Shown: piece after piece, positions 12,418 to 23,072 of the stretch
How positions within the stretch are numbered: the first letter of the stretch is position 1
Layout of the letters: each line of letters begins with the position of its first letter
Source of the DNA: Mycolicibacterium arabiense
GTDB lineage: Bacteria > Actinomycetota > Actinomycetes > Mycobacteriales > Mycobacteriaceae
Reading direction: 5' to 3'
Length of the DNA: 64,000 nucleotides
Assembly (NCBI RefSeq): GCF_010731815.2
Contig: NZ_AP022593.1
Span: 868,001-932,000 of the forward strand
Position numbers and translations under genes: made by a program
Notes under the pieces: generated by a model
Database searches by the model: none
What the model was told of the DNA's origin: nothing
The model's input: only the letters and a program-made list of their open reading frames with translations

Positions 12418-13131
12418 ATGCCTCATGCTAGCACTTCGCACGAAGTCCTCGCCGTCGTGTTTCAGGTGCGCCAGCTCGACACGGGAAATCCGCAGCTCAG
12501 CGCGCTGCTCTGGGAACGCGCGATGGAACCTCAGCGAGGCGCATGGGCGCTGCCCGGCGGCCAGCTACGCGACGACGAGGACATGTTCACGTCGGTGCGC
12601 AGGCAACTCGCCGAGAAGGTGGACCTGCAGGAGATCGCCCACCTCGAACAGCTCGCGGTGTTCAGCGACCCCGGCCGCGTTCCGCACGCGGTGTTCGGCT
12701 CGCGGGTCATCGCCTCGACCTTCCTCGGCCTGGTGCCCTCCCCCGCCACGCCAGAACTGCCATCCGATACGCGCTGGCATCCGGTCGACGCCCTGCCGCC
12801 GCTGGCGTTCGACCACCAGACGATGATCACCAACGCCCACACCCGGCTCGTCGCGAAGCTGTCCTACACCAACGTCGGATTCGCATTGGCGCCAAGGCAA
12901 TTCGCGCTCTCGACCCTGCGAGACGTCTACGGCGCCGCACTGGGCTATCAAGTGGATGCCACCAATCTGCAACGCGTCCTGGTCCGACGCGGTGTCATCA
13001 CCCCCACCGGCACCACCGCCAAGTCCGGACGCAGCGGAGGCAGGCCAGCCGCCCTCTACCGGTTCACCGAATCGCGTTACCGCGTGACCGACGAGTTTGC
13101 CGCACTGCGGCCACCCGGCGTCGGCGCCTGA
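12418..13131 (+). CDS. nrtR: Nudix-type NAD biosynthesis regulator NrtR
   Basis: 237 residues. N-terminal Nudix-like domain ([35 protein letters not shown]) followed by a winged-helix domain ([27 protein letters not shown]). The Nudix box departs from GX5EX7REUXEEXGU, as in NrtR regulators that sense ADP-ribose or related NAD metabolites rather than hydrolyse. Divergent from nadA-B-C as in other mycobacteria (Rv1593c position). Start ATG 12418, not 12406: a TATGAT -10 ends 7 nt before 12418 and the operator covers 12406. Confidence 0.92.
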   Translation: MPHASTSHEVLAVVFQVRQLDTGNPQLSALLWERAMEPQRGAWALPGGQLRDDEDMFTSVRRQLAEKVDLQEIAHLEQLAVFSDPGRVPHAVFGSRVIASTFLGLVPSPATPELPSDTRWHPVDALPPLAFDHQTMITNAHTRLVAKLSYTNVGFALAPRQFALSTLRDVYGAALGYQVDATNLQRVLVRRGVITPTGTTAKSGRSGGRPAALYRFTESRYRVTDEFAALRPPGVGA

Positions 13132-13165
13132 CCCGTCTTTAAGGGATCCGTGAGAGACTGGCCGG

Positions 13166-14518
13166 ATGGATTTTGGCAACGCAGCCGAGGCAACCGGTGC
13201 GGAGTGGATCGGTCAGGTCCCTCACCAGGACCTTCAGCCCCGCGAGCGGCCGCTGCTGCCCGAGCGTGATCCGTTCTACCAGCCACCGGACGGTTTCGAG
13301 CACGCCCGGCCGGGCACCGTACTGCGATCGCGGGACGTGTCGCTGGCCTTCATGGGCCTGGTGCGGCAGAAGCTGACCGCAACACAGCTGCTCTACCGCA
13401 CCACCGACATGAACGGCAACGCGGACTCCACCGTCACCACCGTGCTGGTGCCCACCGAGCGGGACACCGTCCGACCCTGCCCGATCGTGTCCTACCAGTG
13501 CGCCATCGACGCCATCGCCGGCCGGTGCTTCCCGTCCTACGCGCTGCGACGCGGCGCGAGGGCCGTGGGCGCGCTCGCCCAGTTCGAGTTCCTGCTCATC
13601 TCCGCCGCACTGGCCGAGGGGTGGGCGGTCTCGGTACCCGACCACGAGGGGTCCGACGGCATCTGGGGCGCCCCCCGCGAGCCGGGCTACCACATCCTCG
13701 ACGGCGTACGGGCCGCGCTGAACACCGAGTCGCTGCGGCTGTCCCACGAGGCGCCGGTCGGCCTGTGGGGCTACTCCGGCGGCGGACTCGCCACGGCGTG
13801 GGCGTCGGAGGTCTACGCCGACTACGCACCGGAACTCAACGTCGTGGGCGCCGTACTCGGGTCCCCCGTCGCCGATCTGGGCAGCGCGTACCGGCGACTC
13901 AACGGCAGCATCTTCTCGGGCCTGCCCGCGATGGTCGTCGCCGCGCTCACCCACGTCTACCCGGACCTCGACCGGGTGATCGCCGAGCACGCCACCGCCG
14001 ACGGCAAGAAGATGCTCGATCGCGTCCACCGGATGACCACCGCCCACGCCGTGCTGTGGCTGATCCGCAAGGACATGGACGATCTCGTCGACCAGCCGCT
14101 CCAGCAGATCCTCGACACACCCGAGGTCCAGCACGTCTTCGAGAGCATCCGGCTCGGCAACACCGCGCCGACCCCGCCCGTGCTGATCGTGCAGGCCGTT
14201 CACGACAAGATCGTGTCCGTCGACGACATCGACCGGCTGACCGAGACCTACGAGCGCGGCGGCTCGCACGTGACCTACCACCGCGACATGTTCAGCGAGC
14301 ACATGCTGCTGCATCCGCTGTCGGCACCCATGGCGCTGCGATGGTTGCGCGACCGCATCAACGACCGGCCGCTGTCGGAGAACCGGCTGCGCACGGCGTG
14401 GCCGACCATGCTGAACCCCTCGACCTACCGAGGCATGCTGCGGCTGAGCCTGATCAGCGCGAAGGTGATCCTGGGTCGACGGGTGGAACGTCGGCCGCTG
14501 TCCGTCCTGGATCAGTGA
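13166..14518 (+). CDS. Secretory-lipase family hydrolase (Rv1592c type)
   Basis: 450 residues. Alpha/beta hydrolase of the LIP family: nucleophile elbow [15 protein letters not shown] (Ser204), a [14 protein letters not shown] acid region and a [10 protein letters not shown] histidine. Although the family is called secretory lipase, no clear signal peptide is visible; the N-terminus is [17 protein letters not shown]. In M. tuberculosis the equivalent Rv1592c also sits between the NAD and biotin genes. The last 65 nt overlap tail-to-tail with the next minus-strand gene. Confidence 0.87.
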   Translation: MDFGNAAEATGAEWIGQVPHQDLQPRERPLLPERDPFYQPPDGFEHARPGTVLRSRDVSLAFMGLVRQKLTATQLLYRTTDMNGNADSTVTTVLVPTERDTVRPCPIVSYQCAIDAIAGRCFPSYALRRGARAVGALAQFEFLLISAALAEGWAVSVPDHEGSDGIWGAPREPGYHILDGVRAALNTESLRLSHEAPVGLWGYSGGGLATAWASEVYADYAPELNVVGAVLGSPVADLGSAYRRLNGSIFSGLPAMVVAALTHVYPDLDRVIAEHATADGKKMLDRVHRMTTAHAVLWLIRKDMDDLVDQPLQQILDTPEVQHVFESIRLGNTAPTPPVLIVQAVHDKIVSVDDIDRLTETYERGGSHVTYHRDMFSEHMLLHPLSAPMALRWLRDRINDRPLSENRLRTAWPTMLNPSTYRGMLRLSLISAKVILGRRVERRPLSVLDQ

Positions 14519-15203
14519 CCGTCGGATCGGTGACCGGGGCCTGATCGACGCCGACGGGGCCCACGGGCGTCCCCGTCGGGACGAATGCCCTCGGTTCCAC
14601 CGGCGGCCACGCACCCAGGTCGTCGCGCGGCGTCGACAGCACGCACAGCGCGTAGGCCAGCGCCGCCAAGCCCGCCGGGAAGACGATCGTCAGTGCGATC
14701 TGCAGCGGCGTGTGCCCGAAGAACACCGCGGGCGCCTCCGTCACGTAGTGGATGCGGTGCTCGGGCGACACCGGCGCACCGGCCACGTCGACTGCGCCAT
14801 ACCGCCAATGAGCCAGTACCGCACCGACTCCCGCGGCTGCGGCGGCCGCGATCATCGAACCCACGACCAGCGCTCCGGCCAGCACCGGACCGCGATGCGC
14901 GCGCCACCGCCACACCGCTGCCGTCGTCACGATCGCGACGACCGACACCATGCCCGGGATCAGGAACGCCCCGAGGAACAACTGATCGGCCGAGTCGCCG
15001 ACGAAACCGCGCACGCGATCACCGGCGCGGGTCAGCCCGACGACTCCCGCGACGGGAGGAGCCAGCACCGCCCACAACGCCCCGACCGCGACGCCCGCCA
15101 ACGTCAATCCGAGCACCACCGTCGCCGCAGCGCGTCGACGCGTGACGCGCGGTGCTGCGGGATCCTCCGGCAGCATCACGGCGGGTTCGGTGGCGTTGGT
15201 CAT
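14454..15203 (-). CDS. DUF2567-type membrane protein (Rv1591 type)
   Basis: 249 residues. Four or five hydrophobic segments: about residues 24-55, 73-98, 105-130 and 165-190; the C-terminal 50 residues are Pro/Thr/Val-rich and probably disordered. It matches the position and kind of Rv1591, a conserved mycobacterial membrane protein of unknown function (DUF2567 by recall). ATG 15203-15201 overlaps the bsaP stop (ATGA), so it is co-transcribed with bioB-bsaP. Its 3' end overlaps 65 nt of the convergent lipase gene. Confidence 0.8.
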   Translation of the reverse strand: MTNATEPAVMLPEDPAAPRVTRRRAAATVVLGLTLAGVAVGALWAVLAPPVAGVVGLTRAGDRVRGFVGDSADQLFLGAFLIPGMVSVVAIVTTAAVWRWRAHRGPVLAGALVVGSMIAAAAAAGVGAVLAHWRYGAVDVAGAPVSPEHRIHYVTEAPAVFFGHTPLQIALTIVFPAGLAALAYALCVLSTPRDDLGAWPPVEPRAFVPTGTPVGPVGVDQAPVTDPTVTDPGRTAADVPPVDPGSPSR

Positions 15204-15409
15204 CGGTTCTCCAGATCCTTGGAGTCGAGGGCGTCGTGGCGCGAACACCTTGCGGACCACCCGTCGGGGCGGACCTGAACGATCATGCGCCTGCCGCACT
15301 GCGCGCAGAACCGCGGTGGCTCCAGACCGAGTCGAGCAGCGGCCGGGACGTCGGACGACCCCGCGCCGTCCTCGGCCTGCCCGGTGTAGACGTTGAACTT
15401 CTGCGGCAT
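15200..15409 (-). CDS. bsaP: Biotin synthase auxiliary protein BsaP (Rv1590 type)
   Basis: 69 residues. Small cysteine protein: [17 protein letters not shown] and SARCSRHD give a CxxC plus a third cysteine with nearby histidine, suitable for a metal or iron-sulfur centre. It lies 9 nt after bioB and overlaps the next gene. Its M. tuberculosis equivalent Rv1590 has been reported as BsaP, an accessory protein that mycobacterial BioB needs to turn dethiobiotin into biotin (recalled, not checked). Start ATG 15409. Confidence 0.85.
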   Translation of the reverse strand: MPQKFNVYTGQAEDGAGSSDVPAAARLGLEPPRFCAQCGRRMIVQVRPDGWSARCSRHDALDSKDLENR

Positions 15410-15418
15410 CGCCGGCGC

Positions 15419-16441
<1,023 letters not shown>

Positions 16442-16464
16442 TCATCCGTCGTCAACATCGAACT

Positions 16465-16477
16465 TGAACGGTGTTTA
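16465..16477. promoter_or_regulatory. BioQ-type box 1, bioB/bioQ promoters
   Basis: TGAACGGTGTTTA: imperfect inverted repeat TGAAC-N3-GTTyA. It overlaps the bioQ -10 TAGGAT (16476-16481) and the leftward -10 TATCCT for bioB (minus strand of 16478-16483). A second copy with perfect symmetry is at 19457-19469. BioQ boxes of corynebacteria and mycobacteria have this TGAAC-N3-GTT form. Confidence 0.7.
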
Positions 16478-16487
16478 GGATACAGGC

Positions 16488-17120
16488 GTGGACACGCACC
16501 GCCGCCACGGCCGGGACGAGGTGGTCGCCAAGGCCGCTCACCTGCTCGACGAGTACGGCCTCGCCGACCTGACCATGCGACGACTGGCGCGCGAACTCGG
16601 CGTCACGCCAGGCGCGCTCTACTGGCACTTCGCCGACAAGCAGGAACTGCTTGGCGCCGTCGCCGACCGCATCCTCGAACCCACCTGCCGAGAACCCGCC
16701 GACGCGCCGTGGGCAGCGCGCATCGTCGCCATCGGATCGGGCCTGCGCGAAGCGCTGCTGTCGAGCACCGACGGGGCGGAACTGGTGTCGGCCACCTTCG
16801 CGTCCGGCACGTCGCAGGCCCTGCGCGGCATCCTCGAGCGACTGGTCGCGGCCGCCGATGACGCGGGCTTCGTGCCCACCAACGCCGAACTCGCCGCTCG
16901 CACGATCGTCTACTACGTCCTCGGGTTCACCGCCGACGAGCAGTCGCGGCTGCAGTGGGACGCCGCGGGCGCGCTGCCCCACGAACAGTCGGTTCTGACG
17001 TCGAACCCCAACGCACGCTTCACGTTCGGACTGCGGCTGCTCACCGACGGGATGGCTGCGCGGCAGGCGTCAGACGCCGATGACGGTGTCGATCCGGGCG
17101 TCGCCGTCCCAGCGCCGTAG
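16488..17120 (+). CDS. bioQ: TetR-family regulator, probably BioQ
   Basis: 210 residues. N-terminal TetR helix-turn-helix: DEVVAKAAHLLDEYG, LTMRRLARELGVTPGALYWHF, then a ligand domain with a TetR-C-like helix RTIVYYVLGFTADEQS. It lies between bioB and bioD-F-A, and matching boxes occur at both biotin promoters, the arrangement of BioQ, the biotin repressor of actinobacteria. Start GTG 16488: -10 TAGGAT ends 6 nt before it and there is no ribosome binding site, so the transcript is probably leaderless. Its 3' end overlaps the convergent ligase gene by 51 nt. Confidence 0.85.
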   Translation: MDTHRRHGRDEVVAKAAHLLDEYGLADLTMRRLARELGVTPGALYWHFADKQELLGAVADRILEPTCREPADAPWAARIVAIGSGLREALLSSTDGAELVSATFASGTSQALRGILERLVAAADDAGFVPTNAELAARTIVYYVLGFTADEQSRLQWDAAGALPHEQSVLTSNPNARFTFGLRLLTDGMAARQASDADDGVDPGVAVPAP

Positions 17121-17591
17121 CGCCGCGAACGTCCCGGCCACGTCGTCGCCGCCCAGCACCTCCAGGGCGGCCGGCAGGTCGCCCGGCGGTAGACGCCGGC
17201 ACACGGTCACGTGCGGGGTCCACTGGCCCGGCAGCGCATGGGGGAACGGCCCAGGGTCCTGATGGCCGATGCTGCGCTCGTGCACGTCCCGATGCAGCCG
17301 CAGCAGGGGTTCGCTCGGGATCACCAACCTGACCACCGTCAGCGACCGCCGTCCGAACACCATCACCGCGCCGATGCGACACGGCATGGGCAGCGACCGC
17401 GCGGCCTCCGCCAGCTCCCCGTCGACGGACGCCGAGATGCGCTCGGACACCGCGAGCGTGACGTGTGGGCGGTTGGTCGGCGACCGGTGCCGGGCCTGAC
17501 TCGGCAGCCCTGCCTCGGCGAGCGCGGTCCAGTCGCGGCGCAGCGCATCGTCGGTGGCCTCGTCGAAGATCAGCTCGATCGAGTGCGCCAC
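17070..17591 (-). CDS. 2'-5' RNA ligase-like (2H phosphoesterase) protein
   Basis: 173 residues. Two HxT motifs, RPHVTLAV and TPHVTVCR, are the mark of the 2H phosphoesterase/ligase superfamily. The start GTG 17591-17589 overlaps the bioD TAG by one base (TAGTG), so it is in the bioA-F-D operon; M. tuberculosis has a similar gene (Rv1571) beside bioD. The natural substrate is unknown; a role in biotin synthesis is not suggested by the fold. Confidence 0.8.
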   Translation of the reverse strand: MAHSIELIFDEATDDALRRDWTALAEAGLPSQARHRSPTNRPHVTLAVSERISASVDGELAEAARSLPMPCRIGAVMVFGRRSLTVVRLVIPSEPLLRLHRDVHERSIGHQDPGPFPHALPGQWTPHVTVCRRLPPGDLPAALEVLGGDDVAGTFAALRRWDGDARIDTVIGV

Positions 17592-18280
17592 TACAGCAGA
17601 CTCCGCAGCCAGTCCGGTGAGAACACCCGGGCACTCAGATCGGCGAACGACGCCGGATCCAGCGCGCCCGAGCCGGACGGCAGCACGGCACGCACCGGCG
17701 CGATCTCCGCGAGCGCGTCGAGGTTCGACGCCTCTGCGACGTTCGGCGCGGCGGGATACGCACCGACGATCACACCGGCACACGGAACACTCTGCGCGCC
17801 AAGGGCTTCCACCGTGAGAGCAGTGTGGTTGAGCGTCCCCAGCCCGGCGGCGGCCACGACGAGCACCGGGGCGCCGACGTCGCCCGCGAGGTCGCGCAGC
17901 GTCGCCCGTTCCGACGACAGCTCGACGAGCAGACCACCCGCCCCCTCGACGATCACCAGCCGATCCGGCGCATCGGACCCCAGGATCAGATCGCCCAACT
18001 CGGCCCGGCTGGGCAGCACGGCCCCCGATCGCAGCGCCGCCGCACGGGGCGCCAGCGGCTCGGGATAACGCCACCCGCGGATCAGTCGGTCGACGCCGGC
18101 GAGCCTGCCGATCTCAGCGAGGTCGTCGTCACCCTCGACGAGGGTCGGGCCCGATCCCGTCTGCACGGGCTTGCACACGGCGACGTCGATGCCTGCGATC
18201 CCGGCCGCGCATGCCAGCGCTGCGGTCGCCACCGTCTTCCCCACGCCGGTGTCGGTGCCCGTCACGACGACGATGCTCAT
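17591..18280 (-). CDS. bioD: Dethiobiotin synthetase BioD
   Basis: 229 residues. ATP-dependent ring closure of DAPA to dethiobiotin. P-loop [10 protein letters not shown] at 8-17, [20 protein letters not shown] and a C-terminal LPSGSG. ATG 18280-18278 overlaps the bioF stop (ATGA). Confidence 0.96.
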   Translation of the reverse strand: MSIVVVTGTDTGVGKTVATAALACAAGIAGIDVAVCKPVQTGSGPTLVEGDDDLAEIGRLAGVDRLIRGWRYPEPLAPRAAALRSGAVLPSRAELGDLILGSDAPDRLVIVEGAGGLLVELSSERATLRDLAGDVGAPVLVVAAAGLGTLNHTALTVEALGAQSVPCAGVIVGAYPAAPNVAEASNLDALAEIAPVRAVLPSGSGALDPASFADLSARVFSPDWLRSLL

Positions 18281-19437
18281 GATCGCGCCGTCGCCAGGAC
18301 TTCCGTCAGCACCCGGCGAGCCAGGTCCAGATCGTCGTCGGTCAGGGACGCACGCGCGGTGAGGCGCAGGCGCGACGTGCCCACCGGTACCGTCGGCGGC
18401 CGGAAACAGCCCACCCGCAGACCCCGTTCCAGGCACCCGTTGGCGGCGGCGAGCGCGACGTCCGGCTCCCCCAGGATCACCGACACCACCGCCGACCCCG
18501 GCGTCTCGGACACACCGCAGACCTCAGCCAGCGCACGGGCATTCGCGAGTACGGCGTCCGCGCGCCACGGTTCGGCGATCAGCACGTTCAGAGCGGCCCA
18601 CGCCGCACCCACGGCGGCAGGCGCAAGGCCGGTGTCGAAGATGAACGGCCGGGCGGCGTCGATCAGATGGTCGCGCACCGGCCTCGGCCCGAGCACCACG
18701 CCGCCCTGACTGCCGAGCGCCTTGGACAGCGTCGTCGTCATCACCACGTCGGGCGCACCGGCCAGACCGACCTCGTGCAGCAGCCCCCGACCGCCGTCGC
18801 CGCGAACCCCTAGGCCATGGGCCTCGTCGACGATCAGCAGCGCACCGTGTCGGCGGCATACGTCATGCAGTCTGCGCATCGGCGCCATTGCACCGTCGGC
18901 GCTGAACACCGAGTCGGTCAGGACGACGGCCCGCTCCTCGCTGCGCGCGGCGAGCGCCTCGTCGACGGCGTCGACGTCGCGGTGCGGCGTCACCGCCACC
19001 CGGGCGCGGGAGAGTCGGCACGCGTCGACCAGCGAGGCATGGGTGTAGGCGTCGGACACCAGCAGCGAGCCGGGCCCGGACAGCGCGACGACGGCACCGA
19101 GGTTGGCGGTGTAGCCCGAGGAGAACACCAGGGCCGACTCCGCGCCGACGAACTGCGCCAGCGCCTCCTCGAAGCCCTCGTGCAACTCGGTGTTGCCGGT
19201 GACGAGTCGCGACCCCGTCGAACCGGCGCCCCACGTCCGCAGCGCCTCGACACCACCGTCGATCACCGCGCGGTGCGCGGCCAAACCGAGGTAGTCGTTG
19301 GAGGCCAGGTCCAGTTCGGTGCCCACCGGCGGCCGGGCCCGAAGCGACCTGCGCAGGCCGGCAGCGCGGCGCTGACGCTCGACGTCCTCCAACCAGGACA
19401 GCGGTGACAGCGCAGACGTCGGAAACGACCGTGGCAC
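18277..19437 (-). CDS. bioF: 8-amino-7-oxononanoate synthase BioF
   Basis: 386 residues. PLP enzyme joining pimeloyl-thioester and alanine. PLP lysine Lys239 in [21 protein letters not shown] and [16 protein letters not shown] near the N-terminus; [11 protein letters not shown]. The start GTG 19437-19435 has GGAGGGAG 5 nt upstream, an unusually strong site, which rules out the longer reading into bioA. Confidence 0.96.
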   Translation of the reverse strand: MPRSFPTSALSPLSWLEDVERQRRAAGLRRSLRARPPVGTELDLASNDYLGLAAHRAVIDGGVEALRTWGAGSTGSRLVTGNTELHEGFEEALAQFVGAESALVFSSGYTANLGAVVALSGPGSLLVSDAYTHASLVDACRLSRARVAVTPHRDVDAVDEALAARSEERAVVLTDSVFSADGAMAPMRRLHDVCRRHGALLIVDEAHGLGVRGDGGRGLLHEVGLAGAPDVVMTTTLSKALGSQGGVVLGPRPVRDHLIDAARPFIFDTGLAPAAVGAAWAALNVLIAEPWRADAVLANARALAEVCGVSETPGSAVVSVILGEPDVALAAANGCLERGLRVGCFRPPTVPVGTSRLRLTARASLTDDDLDLARRVLTEVLATARS

Positions 19438-19456
19438 CCGAACTCCCTCCGACACT

Positions 19457-19469
19457 TGAACACCGTTCA
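19457..19469. promoter_or_regulatory. BioQ-type box 2 at bioF
   Basis: TGAACACCGTTCA, perfect TGAAC-N3-GTTCA, covering the bioA stop codon. A minus-strand -10 TAACCT lies immediately upstream (19470-19475). This implies that bioF-bioD can be transcribed from its own regulated promoter inside the end of bioA. Confidence 0.7.
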
Positions 19470-20759
19470 GGTTAGTGCACGCGCGACCGCCACCATCCCC
19501 GACCCGATGCGAGCCACCTCGTCGGGAGTGCACACGAACGGCGGCATGGCGTACACCAGATTCCGGAACGGACGCAGCCACAGGCCGTGGTCGAGCGCCA
19601 CGGCCGTCGCCCGCGGGACGTCCACGGCCTGCGCCATCTCGATCACGCCGATCGCGCCGAGAACGCGGACGTCGGCGACGCCGTCGATGCCTGCCGCCGG
19701 CGCCAGGCCCGCGCGCAGTCCCGCCTCGATCTCACCCACCCGCGCCTGCCAGTCCTGACCGAGGAGCAACTCGACCGACGCGACCGACACCGCGCACGCC
19801 AACGCATTCGCCATGAACGTGGGGCCGTGCATCAGCGCACCCTCGTCGCTGGCGCTGATCACCCCGGCCACCTCGCCGGTGCAGAGCGTCGCCGCCAGCG
19901 TCAGGTAGCCGCCCGTCAGGGCCTTGCCCACGCACATCACGTCTGGGGTCACCCCCGCCAGGTCGGCGGCGAACAGCGCACCCGTGCGGCCGAACCCGGT
20001 GGCGATCTCGTCGAAGACCAGCAGCACGTCGTGCCGCGAACACCCGGCGCGCAGGTCGGCGAGGTAGCGCGGATCGTGGAACCGCATGCCACCGGCGCCC
20101 TGCACCACCGGCTCGACGATCACGGCCGCGACCTCGTCCGCCCGCTCGGCGAGCTGACGCGCGAAGGCCTCGGCGTAGGCCGGGTCGTACTCCGAGGGCA
20201 CCTGCGGTGCGAAGACCTGCGGGCTCAGCACGTTGCGCCACAGCGTGTGCATCCCGCCGTCGGGGTCGCACACGCTCATCGGCGTGAACGTGTCGCCGTG
20301 GTACCCACCACGCCAGGTCATGAGGCGGTGCCTACCGGGCCGGCCGCGCGCCACCTGATACTGCAGCGCCATCTTCGCGGCGATCTCGACCGCCACGGAC
20401 CCGGAGTCGCTGAAGAAGACCGCGTCGAGGCCCTCGGGGGTGATCTCGACCAGCAGCTGGGCCAACCGGGCCGCGGGCTCGTGGGTCAACCCGCCGAACA
20501 TGACGTGGTTCATCGTCGCGAGCTGGTTCGTGATCGCGGCGTCGAGCACCGGATGGCCGTGGCCGTGAATCGCCGTCCACCAGGAACTCATCGCATCGAT
20601 CACCTCGACGGGGTGGCCGTCCCGGATGACCGTCAGCGACGCGCCCTTGGCGCCGACGGCCACGACCGGCGCCATGGCCTCGGCGCCGATCGTGCTGTAC
20701 GGGTGCCACACGTGGGCGGCATCGATCGCACTGATCTCGTCGGGCGTCAACGCAGCCAC
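19467..20759 (-). CDS. bioA: Adenosylmethionine-8-amino-7-oxononanoate transaminase BioA
   Basis: 430 residues. PLP enzyme using SAM as amino donor to make DAPA. PLP lysine Lys279 in [22 protein letters not shown] and [13 protein letters not shown] at the N-terminus are specific to Bio[16 protein letters not shown]. Start GTG 20759-20757, about 12 nt after AAGGGAG. Confidence 0.96.
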   Translation of the reverse strand: MAALTPDEISAIDAAHVWHPYSTIGAEAMAPVVAVGAKGASLTVIRDGHPVEVIDAMSSWWTAIHGHGHPVLDAAITNQLATMNHVMFGGLTHEPAARLAQLLVEITPEGLDAVFFSDSGSVAVEIAAKMALQYQVARGRPGRHRLMTWRGGYHGDTFTPMSVCDPDGGMHTLWRNVLSPQVFAPQVPSEYDPAYAEAFARQLAERADEVAAVIVEPVVQGAGGMRFHDPRYLADLRAGCSRHDVLLVFDEIATGFGRTGALFAADLAGVTPDVMCVGKALTGGYLTLAATLCTGEVAGVISASDEGALMHGPTFMANALACAVSVASVELLLGQDWQARVGEIEAGLRAGLAPAAGIDGVADVRVLGAIGVIEMAQAVDVPRATAVALDHGLWLRPFRNLVYAMPPFVCTPDEVARIGSGMVAVARALT

Positions 20760-20784
20760 GGCCCATCGCTCCCTTCACGTGGGG

Positions 20785-20803
20785 GCTCATCGTCGAGATG
20801 AGC
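20785..20803. promoter_or_regulatory. Inverted repeat between bioA and the acyltransferase gene
   Basis: GCTCATC-GTCGA-GATGAGC, perfect 7-nt arms in the 79-nt divergent gap. It does not resemble the BioQ box. A rightward -10 TAGATT lies at 20822-20827. Confidence 0.4.
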
Positions 20804-20838
20804 GCACACCCCGCCGCACGGTAGATTGTCCGACGACC

Positions 20839-23016
20839 ATGCTGACCCTCGCCCCTACCCGGACGGCGTCGCGTACCGAATCCGGGTCCGCTTCGCCTGC
20901 CGCCATGGGCACCAGGACGTCGGGCTTCTACCGCCACGATCTCGACGGTCTCCGGGGCGTCGCGATCGCGCTCGTCGCGGTGTTCCACGTGTGGTTCGGC
21001 AGGGTCTCCGGTGGCGTCGACGTCTTCCTGGCACTCTCGGGTTTCTTCTTCGGTGGTCGCCTGCTGCGCGCGGCGCTGACCCCGACCGCGTCACTGGCAC
21101 CGCTGCCCGAGGTGAAGCGGCTGGTGCGCAGGCTGCTGCCCGCACTGGTCGTGGTGCTGGCGGCCTCGGCGGTGCTCACGATCCTGGTGCAGCCCGAGAC
21201 CCGGTGGGAGACGTTCGCAGACCAGAGCCTCGCCAGCCTCGGTTACTACCAGAACTGGGAATTGCTCAGGACCGCATCGGATTACCTGCGGGCAGGCGAG
21301 TCGGTCAGCCCGCTGCAGCACATCTGGTCGATGTCGGTGCAGGGCCAGTTCTACATCGCTTTCCTCGCGCTGATCTTCGGCGTCGCCTTCCTGCTGCGCC
21401 GCATCGTCGGACGGCACATGCGCGCACTGCTGATCGTGCTGCTGACGGCACTCACCATCGCGTCGTTCGTGTACGCCGTGATCGCGCACGGCGAGAACCC
21501 CTCCACCGCGTACTACGACAGCTTCGCCCGCGCCTGGGAGTTGCTGCTGGGCGCCCTGGCCGGAGCGGTGGTTCCGTACGTGCGCTGGCCGATGTGGCTC
21601 CGCACGGTGGTGTCCGTCATCGCCCTGGCAGCGATCCTGTCCTGCGGCGCGTTCATCGACGGCGTCAGGGAGTTCCCCGGCCCGTGGGCGCTGGTGCCGG
21701 TCGGCGCAACCATCCTGTTCATCCTGAGCGCGGCCAACCGGGCAGCCGACCCGCACGTCGCCAAGGCCGGCGCCCGGATGCCCGCACCGAACCGCCTCAT
21801 GGCCACGGCGCCGTTCGTCAAGCTGGGTACGATCGCGTACTCGCTGTACCTGTGGCACTGGCCGCTGCTGATCTTCTGGCTGGCCTACAGCGGCCACACC
21901 CGCGCCAACTTCGTCGAAGGCGCGATCATCCTGCTGCTCTCGGGCGTACTGGCGTGGCTGACCATGCGCTACGTCGAGGAACCGTTGCGGCTGCGCGCGC
22001 CCGTGGCCACCCGGCCGACGGTGTCCGTTCCGCTGCGCAAGCGGCTGCGCCGACCCACGATCGTCCTGGGGTCGATCGTCACGCTGCTCGGCGTCGCATT
22101 GACGGCGACGTCGTTCACGTGGCGTGAGCACATGACCATCCAGCGGGCGAACGGCAAGGAACTCAGCGGCCTGTCCTCACGCGACTACCCGGGTGCGCGC
22201 GCACTGGTCAACAACGCCCGGGTGCCGAAGCTGCCGATGCGACCCACGGTCCTCGAAGCCCAGGACGACCTGCCGCAGACCACCATCGACCAGTGCATCA
22301 GCGACTTCGACGACGCCGGCATCAGAAGCTGTGCCTACGGCGACGAAACGGCCACCCGCACGATCGCCCTGGCCGGCGGCTCGCACGCCGAACACTGGAT
22401 CACCGCGCTCGACCTGCTGGGCAGGCTGCACGGTTTCAAGGTCGTCACCTACCTCAAGATGGGGTGCCCGCTGACCACCGAGGAAACTCCGCTCGTCATG
22501 GGCGACAACCGCGAGTATCCGAAGTGCCGGGAGTGGAACCTCAAGGTGATGCCCCGCCTGATCGCCGACCATCCCGACTACGTGTTCACCACCTCGACCC
22601 GGCCATGGAACATCAAGGACGGCGACGTTATGCCCAGCGCCTACGTCGGCATCTGGCAGGCATTCGCAAAGGCGCGCATCCCGGTGCTGGCCATGCGGGA
22701 CACGCCATGGAACGTCCGCGACGGCGAACCGTTCTTCCCCGCTGACTGCATCGCCGGGGGCGGCGACGCCAGCACCTGCGGCATCAAGCGCTCGGAGGTA
22801 CTGTCCGATCACAACCCCACGCTGGACTTCGTCAAGCAGTTCCCACTGCTGAAACCGCTCGACATGAGCGACGCGGTCTGCCGTGAGGACCAGTGCCGCG
22901 CCGTCGAGGGGAATGTGTTGATATATCACGACTCCCACCACTTCACCACGACGTACATGCGCACGATGACCAACGAATTGGGGCGCCAGATCGCCGAGAT
23001 CACCAGGTGGTGGTGA
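20839..23016 (+). CDS. Acyltransferase-3 / SGNH two-domain membrane protein (Rv1565c type)
   Basis: 725 residues. N-terminal acyltransferase-3 domain with about ten membrane helices (FYRHDLDGLRGVAIALVAVFHVWF, SGFFFGGRLL, IWSMSVQGQFY, YSLYLWHWPLLIFW), then an extracytoplasmic SGNH-like domain from about residue 480. Such proteins O-acylate surface glycans or lipids. In the SGNH part the usual GDSH is GGSH (ALAGGSHAEHW), and HDSHHFTTTYMR near the end supplies a histidine. In M. tuberculosis Rv1565c also precedes treX. ATG 20839. Confidence 0.88.
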   Translation: MLTLAPTRTASRTESGSASPAAMGTRTSGFYRHDLDGLRGVAIALVAVFHVWFGRVSGGVDVFLALSGFFFGGRLLRAALTPTASLAPLPEVKRLVRRLLPALVVVLAASAVLTILVQPETRWETFADQSLASLGYYQNWELLRTASDYLRAGESVSPLQHIWSMSVQGQFYIAFLALIFGVAFLLRRIVGRHMRALLIVLLTALTIASFVYAVIAHGENPSTAYYDSFARAWELLLGALAGAVVPYVRWPMWLRTVVSVIALAAILSCGAFIDGVREFPGPWALVPVGATILFILSAANRAADPHVAKAGARMPAPNRLMATAPFVKLGTIAYSLYLWHWPLLIFWLAYSGHTRANFVEGAIILLLSGVLAWLTMRYVEEPLRLRAPVATRPTVSVPLRKRLRRPTIVLGSIVTLLGVALTATSFTWREHMTIQRANGKELSGLSSRDYPGARALVNNARVPKLPMRPTVLEAQDDLPQTTIDQCISDFDDAGIRSCAYGDETATRTIALAGGSHAEHWITALDLLGRLHGFKVVTYLKMGCPLTTEETPLVMGDNREYPKCREWNLKVMPRLIADHPDYVFTTSTRPWNIKDGDVMPSAYVGIWQAFAKARIPVLAMRDTPWNVRDGEPFFPADCIAGGGDASTCGIKRSEVLSDHNPTLDFVKQFPLLKPLDMSDAVCREDQCRAVEGNVLIYHDSHHFTTTYMRTMTNELGRQIAEITRWW

Positions 23017-23072
23017 CTCCCGCGGACGTGAGGACACCGACCGGCACGGCCCACGTTGGGAGCGAATGACAC

